From NCBI RefSeq assembly GCF_002127325.2, contig NC_035439.2:138385901-138449900 (forward strand): a stretch of DNA of 64,000 bases, written 5' to 3'. This document shows positions 1 to 10,770 of this stretch, piece by piece (within the stretch, counting starts at the first letter, position 1; every line of letters begins with the position of its first letter). Both the position numbers and the translations under genes were made by a program. Origin of the DNA: Helianthus annuus (Eukaryota; Streptophyta; Magnoliopsida; Asterales; Asteraceae). Below the pieces are notes generated by a model. It made no database searches and was not told the origin of the DNA. It was given only the letters and a program-made list of their open reading frames with translations.

Positions 1-1
1 C

Positions 2-1307
2 TCGCCTGTAACGCGAATAACCTCTATACGATTGGTTCTTGCAATTGCAGCTCTAAAAAATTTGGAAGTTCACCAAATGGATGTAAAGACCGCATTTCTA
101 AATGACGATTTAAAAGAAGAAATTTACATGGAACAACCCGAGGGTTTTTCCGCCCCAGGAAACGAGGGCAAAGTATGTAAATTGGTCAAGTCTTTGTATG
201 GCTTGAAGCAAGCTCCAAAACAATGGCACCAAAAGTTTGATCATGTCATGATTGACAATGGTTTCAAAATAAATGAGTGCGACAAGTGTGTTTATTTTAA
301 AGACACACCAAGAGGTTATGTGATTCTATGTCTTTATGTAGATGATATGCTTGTCATTGGGAGTAATGATAACATGATCAACTCAACGAAAGACATGTTG
401 AAAGCGAGGTTTGACATGAAAGACATGGGTCTCGCGGATGTGATTCTTGGAGTTAAAATCACTAGAACCCAAAATGGTCTTGTGTTGAGTCAATCTCACT
501 ACATGGACAAGATCCTTGGGAAATTCAATTCGGATGATACGAGTATAGCTCGCACTCCAATTGATAATACCCAACGCCTAAGGAAGAATAGAGGCGAGAG
601 TGTTTCTCAGTTAGAATACTCAAGGATCATTGGTAGTCTCATGTATCTAATGACATGTACTATACCCGACTTAGCATATGTTGTGAGCAGGCTAAGTAGA
701 TACACCAGTAATCCGAGTGAGGATCATTGGAAAGCTATCACGAGGATGCTTAGATATATAAGATACACAAGAGACTATGGATTGCATTATACCCGTGATC
801 CAGCAGTGATCAAAGGATACACTGACGCGAACTAGATAATCGGATATAAAGGATCACAGATCAACAAGTGGTTACGTGTTTACACTTGCTGGCGCAGCTA
901 TAGCTTGGAAGTCTTCCAAGCAAACGGTTATAGCGAGATCCACGATGGAATCCGAATTCGTCGCTTTAGATAAAAGCGGGGAAGAGGCGGAGTGGCTACG
1001 TCAATTTGTGGAAGATATTCCAAGATGGCCAAATCCGTTGACGGCGATTTGCATACATTGTGACTATAAATCCGCGCTTGTTAGAGCACAAAGCGCAATG
1101 TACAATGGCAGATCAAGGCACATTCGACGTAGACACAACACGGTACGACAACTTATCTCAACGGGTGTGATCTCAGTTGACTATGTGAGGTCAAAGGAGA
1201 ACATTGCGGACCCATTAACAAAAGGCTTAAGCACAGATAAGGTGTATAGGTTTTCAAGAGGAATGGGACTAAAGCCCATAGATGAAGGGAATATGAGGGA
1301 AACCTAA
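2..1307 (+). pseudogene. COP1: copia pol remnant (reverse transcriptase and RNase H)
   Basis: The reading frame is already open at base 2, so the 5' part lies outside the window. It encodes the C-terminal half of a Ty1/copia polyprotein. The reverse transcriptase shows the copia signature [11 protein letters not shown] near base 75, [10 protein letters not shown] near 200 and the catalytic YVDD near 340. RNase H follows with [10 protein letters not shown] and [16 protein letters not shown]. The frame is broken between RT and RNase H at about 833-845 by a TAG stop plus a one-base shift; RNase H resumes in another frame and ends at 1307. The usual RNase H CDS motif aspartate and the C-terminal RGMGLKP end are visible. 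It would normally be translated as one Gag-Pol and act in a cytoplasmic virus-like particle; this copy cannot make an intact product. Confidence 0.93.
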
Positions 1308-1859
1308 CCTAGTTGACTGGAGATCCCAAGATCTAGGTTCAATAGGCAAACTTAATCATAAACCCAAAGGGAGTCACTGTGGGGGGTGCCCCAAAATTAA
1401 TAAAGGGAGTTGTATACTTCCTAGTCCATTCCAATCAGTGACGTGAATGAAAGGTTAAGCATGTTGAGGTTAAGGATTTTGAGGAAATCCAAGATTAACC
1501 ATGATGCTTTTAATGATTCAGAGGAATCACCTATGTTAGAGAGAAGTGGGGTCGCTTCGAATGGATTTGTGGGGAGGCGCAAATCCTAGAGCTCTCGCAG
1601 AACCAGGAACGTGTTCCATGACCATAAACGGACACAACCATGAGGACTTGACTCGACTAGGGAGAGCATTGTGTGAATGTATATTGTCGCCTACATAAAT
1701 GGGGGATTGTTCAAGGACACCGCGTTTACAAGACCCTAGGAGGCTAAGTATGCTTCACAAAAGAAGGTTCAAAGGTTACACCTACCTATCTTGCAATACT
1801 CAACTATTGAACTTGTATCGTTGAAACTTGATAGATCAATTTCTATTCATGTGGGGGAT
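1308..1859 (+). other. COP1 3' untranslated tail with polypurine tract
   Basis: No ORF. This stretch joins the pol stop codon to the LTR and ends in GTGGGGGAT (1851-1859), directly before the LTR start TGTTGG. A purine tract in that place is the expected plus-strand primer of an LTR retrotransposon. COP2 has the same arrangement and nearly the same tract (GGTGGGGGAT at 32841-32850). Confidence 0.8.
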
Positions 1860-3273
1860 TGTTGGAAATTTGTGGAAAAAGTATTTTTCACAAATATAGA
1901 AAAATGATTTTTTTCTATTTTAGACTAGAAATAAATATAATAAAATGAGCGGGTTTTATATATTTATTTGAGGGTTTGTGTTCTATGTCGGAAGAGCTTC
2001 ACAACGAACTAAACCACGTCCAAAACGGAGCTAAGATGAATGAGATATCGATGCTCAAAGTTTGGTGTTTGAAACTTGAATGCTGAAAAAAGTGGGAAAG
2101 TGGCACCTTGTCCCACATCGGATGAGAGATGGAACTTAAAGGGGTATTTAAGTGGGAACTCTCTATCCTTATTGTTTCATGGAAGCACTCACTAGTGTAC
2201 TCACGAAGGGTGCGGAGCGCCCTAACTCGCACACGCACTCGCACTCGCACACGCGCGCGTGGCGTGGGCGATGAGGCGCAGTGTGGCGCCTTGATGGCGC
2301 ACTTTGCACTTCGCATCGCCGCTTGAGAGCCGCCTTTGTATTTTTGACCGCGTGCGCGTGGTGGAGCAAGGGCTGCAAGGACCAGGTGGTTGGTGACGTG
2401 GCATGCAGACGCATGACCCTGGTGGGTCCGCGCGCAGTGCGCATGACGTGGCAGTCAAGCGCATACACGCGCGAGTACACATGGCATGGAGGCGCGCGGT
2501 TGCGCATGGGGCCTGATATGACGTGCGCGGCGCCCCAGAGTGAGCCAATACATCGCGACTGTGTGGCGTGCTCGTATGGCTCACAGGTGGCGTGGCACAC
2601 GCGTGCAGGTGCGCATGGACCTGTGTCAGTGTGGCGCACGCGCGCATGGCAGTGAGCCAAAAGGACGCACCGCGCATGAGCGTGCAGACCTGCGCGCGCG
2701 CACCAGCGTGTCTTGCGCGCATGCGCAGAAGCTTCCAGCAGCAGTTAATGCTGTGCAGTTACGATTCAGCATTCGAAACTGACGAAGTTAATGCGTTTGA
2801 CTGAGAATTTAATGACGAATTAAAATGCATTGAAGACGTTTAATGCAGTTTAATTCTCACATTAAATTCGTTTTTCAGTTTCGACCTTCATCTGCAGTAT
2901 AAATAGAGGATCGAGCTGCAGAATCAGTGACACCGAATTACATAGCAACATACAATCTTCTCTGAATTTTCATCTTCTTCTTCAAGAGTTCAAGGTACAC
3001 CTTCGGGTTGGAGTCAAGACCGGCAGTGCAACTGCTTAGGCTGTTATATCCTGGAAACAAACGTGATCTCCAGGGAGACATGAAATTTGTTTTAAGGGAC
3101 CCATGTCTAACACGATCCTCAGCCAAGAACTTTTAATTTTCTGTAATTCTGTTCTTGTATTTTCCTTTTGATTTCAGTTGTAATAGTATAGTTTTTCCAG
3201 CTTTCCTTATTTTAGTTGTAATTCTGTTAATTGTAAAGTTTTTTATTTATATTTACACGAACGGATTCCTACA
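1860..3273 (+). repeat. 3' LTR of COP1 (right end approximate)
   Basis: The LTR starts TGTTGGAAAT right after the polypurine tract. A TATA box lies at 2898-2905. Upstream of it is a GC-rich block (2215-2730) of CGCAC/CGCGCG words. The 20-base string at 2296-2315 also occurs in the COP2 LTRs. The right end is set at CCTACA (3273) because it mirrors the TGTTGG start; the 5' LTR is outside the window, so this end and the TSD cannot be confirmed. Confidence 0.65.
2898..2905 (+). promoter_or_regulatory. TATA box in COP1 LTR
   Basis: TATAAATA followed by AGAGG, in the expected place for an LTR core promoter. Transcription would start about 30 bases downstream, near 2930. Confidence 0.55.
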
Positions 3274-4245
3274 TTATTTGCCACTGCTTATATATTTGTT
3301 ATTCATCATATACTCTAGTTACAACTCTCCACAGGTTTGTTTGTTTGTTTTTCCTCTTTTTAGTTCTTCTGATTGAACCCTAATTGGTAGAGTGAAATTG
3401 TTGGCTATATGTGCAGAATTAGTCAGATTTCGCCATTTGTAATGGCATTGTGTGTAGAATTTTAAAATTTTCGCCATTTAAAATGGCTATGGTACCTTTT
3501 CAAATGATTATTGTCTTACACATTCTGAGTCTCCCTGCCACAAGCCTACGATTCATTAAAATTCGCCATTCAGAAAGGCTATGGCACTAATTCTGTAAAA
3601 CTTTTAAGAGTGACACTAGTTGTGAAACATTTTTTAAAGCTAGCATCACTTCTGCAAAAAAACTCCTGGTCATCCCCAGGATCTCCATTCTAGCACCCTA
3701 CATTATTACTAAAAAATAGAAAACAAGTAATTAATAAAAAGATTGATTATTGACCACGTGACCATTCTCCTTCTTGACACCTGCATGGGCTTACGGGTAG
3801 AGGCACATAACACACCTCCACCACCACCATCACCAAATTTCAACCTTCACCGTTAAAAAACTCCTAACACACCATTCTAAATCCATAATACACAATATAT
3901 ACATTTTCACATGCAAATCTCTCTAATTCTGGAATTATTAACAAATTACCAAACCATAAATTAAAGCTCTACTCACCTTTATTGGAGCAGGCCATATGTT
4001 TGGAACCTGCTGTTTAGAATCATCACCTTCATAGTAATTCAGGAACACGTCCTGCACACAAGGGGTTCGATGAAATGACTGAACGAGCTTTGGTTTCTTC
4101 GTATACCTTTGGTTGTCTTCTTGTGACCGTCCTCTCATCTAGATTCAAAGTGTCTGTGTTTGTGAAATTGGTGGACCGTATGCTCGGTGGATGTGGTTGA
4201 TTCGTTGGTGGTCGCTGGTGAGGGGTTCTGGTGTTAGATTGTCGG
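3274..4245. other. AT-rich stretch, no gene recognised
   Basis: I see no supported coding region. There are three copies of a motif of the form TTCGCCATTYAxAATGGC around 3425-3580, and a short CACC-rich part near 3820. The short ORFs here show no recognisable domain. Confidence 0.5.
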
Positions 4246-5060
4246 GATGTGATGGTGACAGTGGGATTGAGTGTAGCAGAATGGTGGAGTGGGTTGGGGT
4301 TTGTATTAGTAGGAAGTTTGGGATGACTAGTGGTTTCTGGTAGGGTATAACGGTGGAAGGTGGGGGGTGATGGTGATTACGGTGGTAGGCAGTGGTGGGG
4401 ATGTGATGGTGACAGTGGGTGTAGCAGAATGGTGAAGTGGGTTGGGGTTTGTATTCGTCGGAGGTTTTGATGCGGGCCCAAGTGTGGAGGAGCGGGCCAT
4501 CTTGTATTTGAAGGCCCAAGATCGTGTAACAAAAGGGGTTTCACTAAAATGAATCTAACTTGGGCTACGGGGGTCCGTTTTGGGCCTGCGACCAGGCGAA
4601 ACGAACGTGAGAACGAGCTCCATCTTGCTGCAAACTTCCTACGGCGGTTTGGGTCATCGTCCGGGCCAAAAAACGCTTATTTCTATTAGTCATTTACGTT
4701 TTTATGTTTTTTGAAGTATTTTGGGAATTTTTTTGGGCTTGTGTTTGGCCCATTGTCTTTTTGAGGCTCATTTCTAATTTCTATCCCTATTTATGTGTTT
4801 CTCTAGTAATTTGAACAATCAGACTTGATTTTTGAGATAACTCATATTTCACTTCAAATTCTGTGCCCTTTAGGTTGGATTTTGAGGTTGGGGAAGAACT
4901 ACACGGGTATTCGCAGAATCAACGTGTTTGATCTTCATTTTCGTAACACACGCTACATCAGGTTTGGGGTGACTGGTCGTTTCCAGTAGGGTATAACAGG
5001 AGGGTGTAGGATAATGGTGATTACGATGGTAGGCGATGGTGGGAGTTCGTGCAGGTGATT
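4246..5060. repeat. GTGG-rich tandem duplication split by a solo LTR
   Basis: A unit of about 150 bp starting GATGTGATGGTGACAGTGGG (near 4246) recurs near 4397. The second copy is interrupted at 4467 by the element at 4468-4960 and resumes at 4961. GTGG-rich sequence of similar style occurs at 24660-24850 (inside a Mutator-like element) and 48190-48850, which suggests related cargo carried by Mutator-like elements. No protein is supported. Confidence 0.55.
4468..4960. mobile_element. Solo LTR, 493 bp, TSD GGTTT
   Basis: The element begins TGATGCGGGCCC and ends CGCTACATCA, so it obeys TG..CA with short inverted ends (TGATG/CATCA). It is flanked by GGTTT at 4463-4467 and 4961-4965. The neighbouring tandem unit at about 4310-4330 preserves the uninterrupted sequence, confirming the insertion. 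No internal coding region exists, so it is an LTR left by recombination. Family and orientation were not determined. Confidence 0.82.
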
Positions 5061-5538
5061 GTTTATTGTTTATTAATAATAATAATTATTATTATAATAA
5101 TAATAAGGATTAGGGGCAAAAATGTCATTTCAGTACAACTCAAATGGTCAACCTAACAGTCAACTAACAAAAGGGCGATGGTGGGAGTTCGTGCAGGTGA
5201 TTTTTTTCTTTTTTAACTTTTTAATTATCTATATATTAAATTTCAAAGCCAATATATTACATTTCAAAGCCAAGAATTTCATATGATCTTATTTATTTTA
5301 TTATTATATTATTTTATACATATTCTTTTCTTTTTTAACTTTTTAAATTTCAAAAAAAAAAAAAGCCAATGAATATTATCTATATATTAAATTTCAAAGC
5401 CAATTAATAGTAACAAGAATTTCATGTAATCTTATTTATTTTTATCTTATTTATTTTTTTATTATATTATTTTACACATATTTTTTTATAACTTTTAAAA
5501 TACGATTATTATCTATATATTAAATTTCAAAGCCTTAT
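5061..5538. repeat. AT-rich region with a ~145-bp tandem repeat
   Basis: The string ATCTATATATTAAATTTC followed by AAAGCC occurs three times (about 5228, 5378 and 5510) with similar AT-rich filler between. The short phrase GCGATGGTGGGAGTTCGTGC occurs near 5033 and again near 5175. No coding potential. Confidence 0.6.
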
Positions 5539-5879
5539 TATAACAACCCTCCAAAATAATCCGACACCCCTAATATATTTAAAGTGTCCCTATATGTCTT
5601 AAAACGCACCCCGTATACGAAAACCGAGCCCAAATACTTTATATAATTAAAAATTTAATAAAAACTAAGAAATAGGGTCGCTCGCGGGCCGCGAACGGGT
5701 TGGAGAAGAGCTACGCGGGCCGTGACAGCTCGGAGTCAGGGCGAGCCCCTGAGCCGCAACGTGTCACCACTCGTGTCAAGCCTAGTGGAGAGTCAGCCAA
5801 GCTAGGGCCTACCCTAGCTGGCCTCGCGGGCCGCGAAGGCCCTGGAGGAGGTTTACGCGGGGCGCGACGGGCTAGCCTT
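5539..5879 (+). repeat. Truncated copy of the 7311-8626 LTR
   Basis: It starts TATAACAACCCTC and aligns by eye with 7311-7595, sharing ACCCCGTATACGAAAA and the block of GCGGGCCGCGA-type words. The match stops at CTAGCCTTCAT, where the sequence runs straight into the tandem array at 5880. Confidence 0.65.
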
Positions 5880-6775
5880 CATTTAATCATAGTTTTAACA
5901 AAGTTTAATAAAAGAATTCTTTTGTGTATACATTTAATTATAGTTTTAACAAAGTTTAATAAAAGAATTCTTTTATGTTTTTAAACAAAAACATTTATAA
6001 AAATTTATCATGTCGTATAGGTTTGGTACATGTTTATTATACTATACTATATATGTTATAACCGTATTATATACTACACTTTTTTTTACAAATTTTTTAT
6101 ACATTTAGTCATAGTTTTAACAAAGTTTAATAAAAAGAATTCTTTTATTTTTTAAACAAAAAACATTTTTAAAAATTTATCATGTTATAGGTTTGATACA
6201 TGTTTATTATACTATACTATCTATGTTATAACTGTATTATATACTACACTTTTTTTACATATTTTTGTAAACATTTAATCATAGTTTTAACAAAGTTTAA
6301 TAAAAGAATTCTTTTATTTTTTAAACAAAAAACAGTTTTAAAAATTTATCATGTCGTATATGTTTGGTACATGAATATTATATTATACTATCTATGTTAT
6401 AACCGTATTATATACTACACTTTTTTTACATATTTTTGTAAACATTTAATCATAGTTTTAAAGTTTAATAAAAGAATCCTTTTATTTTTTAAACAAAAAA
6501 CATTTTTAAAAATTTATCATGTCGTATAGGTTTGGTACATGTTTATTATACTATACTATTTATGTTATAACCGTATTATATACTACACGTTTTTTTTACA
6601 TATTTTTGTAAACATTTAATCACAGTTTTAAGAAATTTTAATAAAAGAGTTCTTTTATTTTCTTAAACAAAAAACATTTTTACAAAATTATCATGTCGTA
6701 TAGGTTTGGTACATGTTTATTGTACTATACTATCTATGTTATAACCGTATTATATATTACACTTTTTTTTAATTT
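5880..6775 (+). repeat. Tandem array, ~170-bp unit, about six copies
   Basis: Units start with CATTTAATCATAGTTTTAAC at about 5880, 5931 (short unit), 6102, 6271, 6444 and 6614. Each carries AAAGTTTAATAAAAG, TTTAAACAAAAAAC, TTATCATGTCGTATAGG and CTATGTTATAACCGTATTA. The same unit occurs in reverse complement at 9280-9780, so the two arrays form a large inverted pair. Open frames across the array come only from its periodicity. Confidence 0.85.
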
Positions 6776-7310
6776 CTAAAAAAAACATGAATTTTGAATC
6801 AATACAATGCGTATAGGGCCATACGCATCGTATCGAATCATCTGATACGCATCGTATAGGCCTGTACGATGTGTATTATATCCCTGAAATTACTGAAATA
6901 CCCATGTTTGTTTTATAAATTCAGGGGAATTTTTGAGAAATTCAGAGGTTAATACGCATCGTATAGGCCTATACGATGCGTATTAATCTGCTATACGATA
7001 CAATATAGGCCCATACGATCGTATATGACATAATAAGAAAATTTGTTATTATCGTGTTTTCCTCGGTTCGACGCGTATACGTGTAGTGTTTTGACGAACT
7101 TTCGTATATTTTATCATTTTATGACGTATACCTTCAACATGCGTCAGTTCGGTGACGTTCGGTTGCGTGCGATTATCGTATTCTATGATTACGTACAATT
7201 TTGTTTGAAATCCACTTGTATTGTATAGTGTCGTGTTATATGTATACGCGTGTGGAAATATCATTAGTTGCGTATTTTGACGTATTTTTGTGTATTTTGA
7301 CGTATTTTAT
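6776..7310. repeat. Palindrome-rich spacer (ATACGATGCGTAT words)
   Basis: Several dyads occur, such as ATACGCATCGTATAGG followed by CCTATACGATGCGTAT near 6953-6983, with variants near 6810-6875. Toward 7310 the sequence becomes runs of GCGTATTTTGAC-type words. The same vocabulary appears at 8632-9280 and 9830-9860. No gene is supported. Confidence 0.6.
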
Positions 7311-8626
7311 TATAACAACCCTCAAGAAACACCCCTAAATGCTCCTAAATACACCCCGTATACGAAAAACGGGCCTAAAATACCTCTATAATTACAAAAA
7401 ATCAAATAAAAACAATATTTTATGTCGCTCGCGGGGCGCGACAGCTTCTTTGGGATCTGTCGCGGGGCGCGACAGCCGGACACCAGACCGCAACAGGTCG
7501 TGCCACGTGTCCGACGTGTGTGGAAGCTACAAGGTTGACTCGGTAACCCTATACGAGACGCGTGGTCTCTCGCGGGCTGCGAAGGCCTAGCCTTCATCTG
7601 TCGCGGGGCGCGACAGACTCTGAATTCAGCTCTAAATTGAGCACCAGCGGCACATTTCACAGTTGCTCAAATATTTCTTTCTATCTCTATATATAAGCTG
7701 AAATACTCGGGTATTTTACCCACTAAATAACAAAGCGTTGCCCCGATGTAAGTATTATAACCCCCGGTTATGTATTAGTTACGCTGCCCGATTGATTTAG
7801 TGCTCCGTAACGCATGTCAAGTCTCTGCCTGACTCAGTCGTTGGAGTTCTGTCTCGGGGAAGGTATAGCTAATGTAAATTTGGGTTATTATACTAGCGCA
7901 TGTGCATTGTTTATTTTAAATAGATTATAACCAGGAAGTCACAAGGAAATACCTAAATTAGCAATGTGAGTAATCCTCTTTTTGTGAAACCTTTTTGTAA
8001 ACTGTTTTTACATTATAATTAACAGCGATTGAGTATTTGTAATTCTACAATTATCGTTGGTATGTTGGGGTTTTGTATACAAAATTTGTTACTACACTGT
8101 GAGTAGTAACATTACCACAAGTCAGGATTGGCAGTACCGTGGGTGGTAATTAAGGTAGATGTAAACAAATGTAATTGCTAGATTGCTCTCAGTACTGTAA
8201 AATGATGAAACTTGTTTTGATTAAACTGGGATTCACTCACCAGTATTTCTTGCTGATAAAATCTTTTAAACATGTGTTTCAGGTAACTTAGTGTGAAGCC
8301 AATAAAAGCCAGCTGGAGAGCACTGAAGGCTTAGAAAAGTGGCCATAATTAAAAAGGAGAATTGTTTTCAATAATTAGGGTTCATCCCTATAAATATATT
8401 AAAAATGAAAATCGGGTTTTGTCCCCCTTGTTATTATAAATACATTATCAGAAAAACTTGGGTTTTATCCCATTTATTTATTTCAACCATTTTGGTGTTT
8501 AACTCTGATAAAAATATTTCCTAACTACAGTCATGATGCAAATTTCCACTGACAAATTAATAAAGACCAATACAATCTGACTGGATCACGGCTCTCGCTC
8601 CCAGGGTGGGGTCAGGGGCTGTGACA
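7311..8626 (+). mobile_element. Probable gypsy-type solo LTR, 1.3 kb
   Basis: It begins TATAACAACCCTC and ends GGGGCTGTGACA, with flanks TTTAT (7306-7310) and TGTAT (8627-8631), a four-of-five match to a 5-bp duplication. A TATA box lies at 7688-7696, preceded by four copies of a CGCGGGGCGCGACAG-type palindrome (7426-7617). No gag or pol is seen. The lack of a TG start weakens the left boundary. The family call rests on LTR style only. Confidence 0.6.
7688..7696 (+). promoter_or_regulatory. TATA box in the 1.3-kb LTR
   Basis: TATATATAA in a CTCTATATATAAGCTG context, about 70 bases downstream of the last palindromic word. It sets the LTR orientation as plus. Confidence 0.5.
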
Positions 8627-8631
8627 TGTAT

Positions 8632-9279
8632 CGTATTGTTGCGTATTTTAGAGTATTTTGACATATTGAGCGTATTCTGACGTACTTCGGCGTATTTTAG
8701 AGTATTTTAGCATATTTTGACATATTTTAGCGTACTTTAGAATATTTTAGCGTATTTTGACATATTTTTGCGTATTTTATAGTATTTTAGCGTATTTTCG
8801 CATATTAAGGCACTGAATTACACGTTCTCCGTGAGCTTGAGGAACTTTTAATAAGCTGTCACAGTTGTCAAATTCGTTGCGTGCATTCGTATTGTTTGAA
8901 CAGTCACACCCCAGCAATTTATGGGGTTGTATGTCTTGATTTGTGTATTTTTTAGCGTTGTGTATGTCTTTGTTAAAACTATGATCAAATGTATACAAAA
9001 ATTTGTATACATGTTGACAATATACGTGATAATACGACATTTAACAACAATATATGCGATAATACCGAACATGTTGACAATATACGTCATAATACGACAT
9101 TCAACGACAAAATACGTCAAGTAATGATACCGTACGACGCGTATACATACAACACGACATTTACTATATTACACATATTTAGGGTGTAGATGCGATGCAT
9201 ATACGGGACATTTACTACACCTATATATGCTCATATAGGACCTATACCTCATCTATACTATATACTACATTGTACATGG
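8632..9279. repeat. Degenerate CGTATTTTAG repeats, no gene
   Basis: From 8635 to 8808 the sequence is an imperfect tandem of GCGTATTTTAGAGTATTTTG-like words. 8980-9130 holds dyads of ACATGTTGACAATATACG. This looks like the continuation of the 7040-7310 sequence on the far side of the inserted LTR. The short ORFs in it have no protein signature. Confidence 0.55.
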
Positions 9280-9780
9280 TATTCTTAAAAAAAAATTAAG
9301 AAAGTTTTTATTTAAAAGAAATAAATATATTTTTAGAAAACTTTGTTAGAACCATAAACAAATGTATAAAAAAAACTGTAAAAAAAGACTTAACCAATAC
9401 GACTCATGCTCATACAGGACATATATCTCATCTATACTATATATACTATACTACATTGTACATGGTACTCTTAAAAAAATTAAGGAAGTTTTTATTTTAA
9501 ATAATAAATATGTTTTTAGAAAACTTTGTTAAAACCATAAACAAATGTATAAAAAAATATTGTAAAAAAAGACTTAACCAGTACGACTCATGCTCATACA
9601 GGACCTATACCTTATCTATACTATAATACGTTGTACATGATATTCTTAAAAAAAATTATGGAAGTTTTTATTTAAAAAATATATATATTCTAGAAAACTT
9701 TGTTACAACCATAAACAAATGTATAAAAAAATTGTAGAAAAAAAAACCTTAACCAATATGACCCGTATAGGTCTAGTCAA
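9280..9780 (-). repeat. Inverted counterpart of the 5880-6775 array, about three copies
   Basis: Units contain AGAAAACTTTGTTAGAACCA and AAACAAATGTATAAAAAA, the reverse complement of the 5880 array. They recur at about 9290, 9478 and 9650, each followed by GACTTAACCARTACGAC and GCTCATACAGGAC. Confidence 0.75.
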
Positions 9781-10172
9781 ATAGACAAAATCTGGTACAT
9801 CAGTCTTTATTAGAAATTAAAAAGTAATACGATCTGTATAGGCCTATACGACTCGTATTAAAGGTGTCGATTTAGACCCGTATTGAAGTGTCTATTTAAA
9901 AAATGGGTTGTTCTATTTCCACACCCCTATAATCTTATTTTCACATCCCTATTTATATACGGGCCGTATAGACTGATACGGGCCGTATAGAATGTTTATG
10001 CGCAGAATTTAATGCGGTGGAATGTTTTTTTTGTTTTTATATGTATACGGGACGTATAGTTATATACTGGCCGTATACATATTTGCATAATTTTGTTTCG
10101 AAGGTTTGACAAGGGTTTTTAGTTTTGAAATCTGTATACGGGCCGTATAATGTTATACGGCCCGTATAGCCC
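9781..10172. repeat. TATACGGGCCGTATA palindrome cluster
   Basis: At least six imperfect copies of the dyad TATACGGGCCGTATA occur between 9956 and 10172. A related word (ATACGATCTGTATAGGCC) lies near 9827. Similar words flank the hAT element at 37132-37805 (near 37030 and 37830). No coding region. Confidence 0.65.
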
Positions 10173-10456
10173 GTGTAGAAAAGTTAATTTTTTGTTGCAA
10201 TCGGGAAAGCGTTTAATAAATTTTGTAAATTTTAAAATAGTGTTGTTATCGGATTATGTTACGAGTTTGTAGTTAAACGTATTTATTATGTTTAAACTTT
10301 TTCCACTTTGTAAAACGATAAATATGTATAGAAAAGTTAATTTTTTTGTTGCAATCGGGAAACCGTTTAATAAGTTTTGTAAATTTTAAAATAGTGTTGT
10401 ATATATCGCATTATGTTACGAGTTTGTAGTTAAACGTATTTATTATTTTTAATAAG
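10173..10456. repeat. Direct duplication, ~150-bp unit
   Basis: GTTGCAATCGGGAAA with the following GTTTAATAARTTTTGTAAAT and GTTACGAGTTTGTAGTTAAA occurs at about 10194-10290 and again at 10348-10445. It directly abuts the LTR of NA-A. Confidence 0.7.
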
Positions 10457-10755
10457 TGTTAATATAACTGTGATTCGATTAGAAATCTGACGAGTACAAG
10501 CACCTGAATCACGTGTTCTCTCTCTAGACTTTCTCTCTCTAGATCCTAGCTCTCCAACTTTTCAAATGAGCAAAAGTCTTAAAGTCTAACACTAAGACTC
10601 CTATTTATAGGCCAAGGCTTTAATGAGACTTCTCATTTATTACAAGATTGCCACCTTGCCTTTTGACTAGTCATTACAATATAAAGACTTGTTTTCTTAT
10701 GTCTCTGCTACTACGGACTGGATTGACAAAGGCGATAGACATAAATGCACTAACA
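10457..10755 (-). repeat. 3' LTR of NA-A
   Basis: On the minus strand it starts TGTTAGTGCATTTATGTC, as do the two NA-B LTRs, and shares a TATA box (10602-10609) and CTCTCTCTAG tracts with them. The distal end is diverged; TGTTAAT at 10457 is my best boundary on the plus strand. It is shorter than the 387-400 bp NA-B LTRs. Confidence 0.65.
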
Positions 10756-10770
10756 GACTCCCCCTTGGAT
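10756..10770 (-). other. Polypurine tract of NA-A
   Basis: Minus strand ATCCAAGGGGGAGTC sits immediately before the LTR start TGTTAGTG. This is the expected plus-strand priming tract and proves that 10457-10755 is a 3' LTR in minus orientation. Confidence 0.75.

Noticed and set aside
2129..2804. Several overlapping ORFs on both strands (up to 166 residues)
   Set aside because: They arise from the CGCAC/GCGTG-rich block of the COP1 LTR, which has few stops. The translations are Arg/Cys/His-rich low complexity with no domain.
4145..4519. 124-residue minus ORF rich in His/Pro/Thr
   Set aside because: It reads through the GTGG tandem duplication and into a solo LTR, so it cannot be an ancestral gene.
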